In this document: positions 5,870-7,037 of the stretch, in pieces
How the letters are laid out: each line of letters starts with the position of its first letter
Numbering within the stretch: position 1 is the first letter of the stretch
DNA from: an uncultured Gammaproteobacteria bacterium
GTDB lineage: Bacteria > Pseudomonadota > Gammaproteobacteria > Pseudomonadales > Azotimanducaceae_A
Reading direction: 5' to 3'
DNA length: 7,037 nucleotides
NCBI GenBank assembly: GCA_913049565.1
Contig: CAJWZG010000149.1
Coordinates: 1-7,037, forward strand
Translations under genes and position numbers: made by a program
Notes under the pieces: model-generated
Seen by the model: the letters and a program-made list of their open reading frames with translations, nothing else
Told to the model about the DNA's origin: nothing
Databases searched by the model: none

Positions 5870-6307
5870 ATGAGCATCGTTAAACTGTCTGGTATCAAAA
5901 AATTATTCACGGGCTCTGCGCTCACCCGCGGAGAACAGAAATTACTGGCCAAAGAAGTCATGTTAATGACGTTAGCCCGGGCAACCGCGTCGGACACCAA
6001 CATTAAGTCTGTAGAGGTAGCCAAGGTGCGTGAAGTGCTACTAGACCGCACGGGTGAAAAATTCACGGCAGCCAATGTGCGCGTTGCTGCCAACTCGCGG
6101 TTATACGAAAAAGCGCCTTTTGAACGTTATCTGCATAAATGCTCGCGCAAACTAACGGCGAAGGATCGCAAAAATACTCTGGAAGCATTGCTCGAAGTCA
6201 TTCATGCAGACGACCGTGTCAGCGACTATGAAGTCACATTCTTTAACCATGTCGCTCGCGCACTGGAACTGACGCCTGCCCAAATCATCGGTCTTTCTGC
6301 GGACTAA
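5870..6307 (+). CDS. TerB-like helical domain protein, function unknown
   Basis: A 145-aa, mostly alpha-helical cytoplasmic protein with no signal peptide or membrane segment. It resembles the TerB-like family in two related segments: LMTLARATASDTNIKSVEV (32-50) and LEVIHADDRVSDYEVTFF (108-125). In each, a helix ends in an acidic turn (S/A-D-x-x-x-x-S) followed by a Glu, the arrangement that binds metal in TerB. The short tail LTPAQIIGL (134-142) is also typical. TerB domains occur in many proteins unrelated to tellurite, so the name implies fold, not resistance; no other ter genes are nearby. The start is well supported: ATG preceded by AGGG (5860-5863) with a 6-nt spacer, and a TATACT box upstream. 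It converges on the HAD gene, and the two stop codons overlap within CTAA at 6304-6307. The best reading is a small standalone TerB-like protein of unknown role. Confidence 0.75.
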   Translation: MSIVKLSGIKKLFTGSALTRGEQKLLAKEVMLMTLARATASDTNIKSVEVAKVREVLLDRTGEKFTAANVRVAANSRLYEKAPFERYLHKCSRKLTAKDRKNTLEALLEVIHADDRVSDYEVTFFNHVARALELTPAQIIGLSAD

Positions 6308-6987
6308 CTCGTTCGATCATCCAGCAGCGCCAGCAACTCGCCAGCACTCGCCAACACCTCGTGACCTAGAGCCAATACCGATTCACTGGGTGCTTTGGCA
6401 TCCGGAATCTGGAAAGTACGCATCCCTGATTCCACCGCAGCTCGCGTACCAATATCTGAGTCTTCCAACGCCCAGCAATCGCTAGGCAGCTGACCTATCT
6501 TCGCAGCTGCCAACAAATAAGGATCTGGGGCAGGTTTCGGATTTCGCGCCTCGCCAACGCAGACCAAATGCATAAAGTACTGACGAATACCGCAGTCAGT
6601 TAACGATGCCTCGCAAACATCGCGCTGGTTTGATGTGGCAACAGCCATGGCAATCTGCAGTTCGCCCAATCGCTGCAACAGCTCCGCGATGCCGGGTTTG
6701 ACCCTGATTGGCGCACTTTCCCGAGCCGCCAAAAAGTGGGCCGACCAAGCTTGCTCTAGCGCAAGGGTATCAAGGGTCTCCCCATAAGCCTTGCGCAGAA
6801 TTGCTTGTGTTTCGACAAAGGTAGTACCGACGCAGCTGTCATAGAGGGCAGGATCGAAGGCGAAACCTACCTCGGTAATGGCTATCGCGAACGCCGACTT
6901 CGCAGGCCCTTCTGTATCCAAAAGGGTACCATCCATATCAAAAACGACCCCGGAGGGTCGTTTTCGCTGGCTCAGATTCAGCGCCAC
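6304..6987 (-). CDS. HAD-superfamily hydrolase, subfamily IA (phosphoglycolate phosphatase / beta-phosphoglucomutase-like)
   Basis: A cytoplasmic Mg-dependent phosphatase or phosphomutase of 227 aa. All four HAD motifs are present: DMDGT at 17-21 (nucleophile D17, general acid/base D19), T118 in VATSNQ, K151 in NPKPAPDPY, and E175-D176-S-D178 in ALEDSDIG for metal binding. A helical cap domain lies between motifs I and II, about 25-95. Substrates in this branch include sugar phosphates, phosphoglycolate and nucleoside monophosphates, and the sequence does not tell which. The start is GTG; an in-frame TAG eleven codons upstream leaves no ATG, and the first strand (GVVFD) begins at residue 13, so the start must lie close by. 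Upstream, GGGG 5 nt before the GTG is a weak ribosome site. A terminator-like hairpin sits inside codons 8-16. The 50 nt between the GTG and the window end show no gene or clear promoter. Confidence 0.9.
   Translation of the reverse strand: MALNLSQRKRPSGVVFDMDGTLLDTEGPAKSAFAIAITEVGFAFDPALYDSCVGTTFVETQAILRKAYGETLDTLALEQAWSAHFLAARESAPIRVKPGIAELLQRLGELQIAMAVATSNQRDVCEASLTDCGIRQYFMHLVCVGEARNPKPAPDPYLLAAAKIGQLPSDCWALEDSDIGTRAAVESGMRTFQIPDAKAPSESVLALGHEVLASAGELLALLDDRTS
6941..6964. terminator. Intrinsic-terminator-like hairpin inside the HAD gene 5' end
   Basis: A perfect 10-bp inverted repeat, AAAACGACCC (6941-6950) and GGGTCGTTTT (6955-6964), with a 4-nt loop. It has a GC-rich core and A and T tracts on both sides, so it looks like a bidirectional Rho-independent terminator; on the - strand the T run is five. 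It lies wholly within the HAD coding sequence (codons 8-16, just before DMDGT). The structure is certain from the sequence; that it terminates transcription is inferred. Confidence 0.5.
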
Positions 6988-7037
6988 TTGCGCCCCGGTT
7001 CGCCTACTCCGGATCCTCTAAGACACTTCCACGATTT

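Noticed and set aside
5870..6307. Tellurite resistance protein as a functional call
   Set aside because: The TerB-like fold is widespread outside ter operons, and no terA, terC, terD or terZ-like gene is near, so only fold similarity is claimed.
6985..7037. A GGTTCGCC stretch at 6994-7001 resembling a tRNA T-arm
   Set aside because: The loop lacks the conserved A58 and C61 positions, the flanking bases do not form a 5-bp T stem, and no acceptor, D or anticodon arm can be drawn on either strand.
1..7037. A novel defence, mobile or phage-like system
   Set aside because: No transposase, integrase, toxin-antitoxin pair, CRISPR repeat, reverse transcriptase or target-site duplication is visible; all genes belong to known metabolic or housekeeping families.

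Overview
The window looks like a compact chromosomal segment from a free-living proteobacterium, most likely a gammaproteobacterium. The grounds are moderate GC, short or overlapping gene junctions, use of TTG and GTG starts, a NudC-type NADH pyrophosphatase with the same motifs as the E. coli enzyme, and a mix of CoA-transferase, 2-oxoglutarate dioxygenase and aldo/keto reductase genes common in marine heterotrophs. The genus cannot be named from the sequence alone. There is no rRNA, tRNA, CRISPR array, transposase or phage gene, and nothing points to recent transfer.

Left block, + strand (1-2828): a family III (CaiB/BaiF) CoA-transferase gene, cut by the window edge by probably only a few codons, is followed 2 nt later by larB and then larE, whose reading frame meets the larB stop. 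LarB and LarE carry out the first two steps of nickel-pincer nucleotide (NPN) cofactor synthesis: carboxylation and hydrolysis of nicotinic acid adenine dinucleotide, then sulfur insertion. The nickel-inserting LarC and any LarA-type racemase or epimerase that would use the cofactor are not in the window and may lie to the left. Co-transcription with a CoA-transferase suggests, as inference, a role in 2-hydroxy acid metabolism.

Middle block, - strand (2834-4678): an aldo/keto reductase gene followed 36 nt downstream by a TauD/TfdA-family Fe(II)/2-oxoglutarate dioxygenase gene, probably one transcript. It converges on larE with only 5 nt between the stop codons. The reductase leader carries four 13-bp degenerate tandem repeats that run into its start codon.

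Right block (4855-6987): nudC (+), divergent from the reductase across about 175 bp; then a small TerB-like helical protein gene (+) with its own plausible promoter; then a HAD-superfamily phosphatase gene (-) whose stop overlaps the TerB-like stop by 3-4 nt. The first codons of the HAD gene contain a perfect 10-bp-stem hairpin flanked by A and T tracts that looks like a bidirectional intrinsic terminator, an unusual place for one.

Every gene belongs to a known family. The points most worth a second look are the caiB-larB-larE arrangement, the three-cysteine form of LarE, the 13-bp repeat array and the terminator-like hairpin inside the HAD coding sequence.
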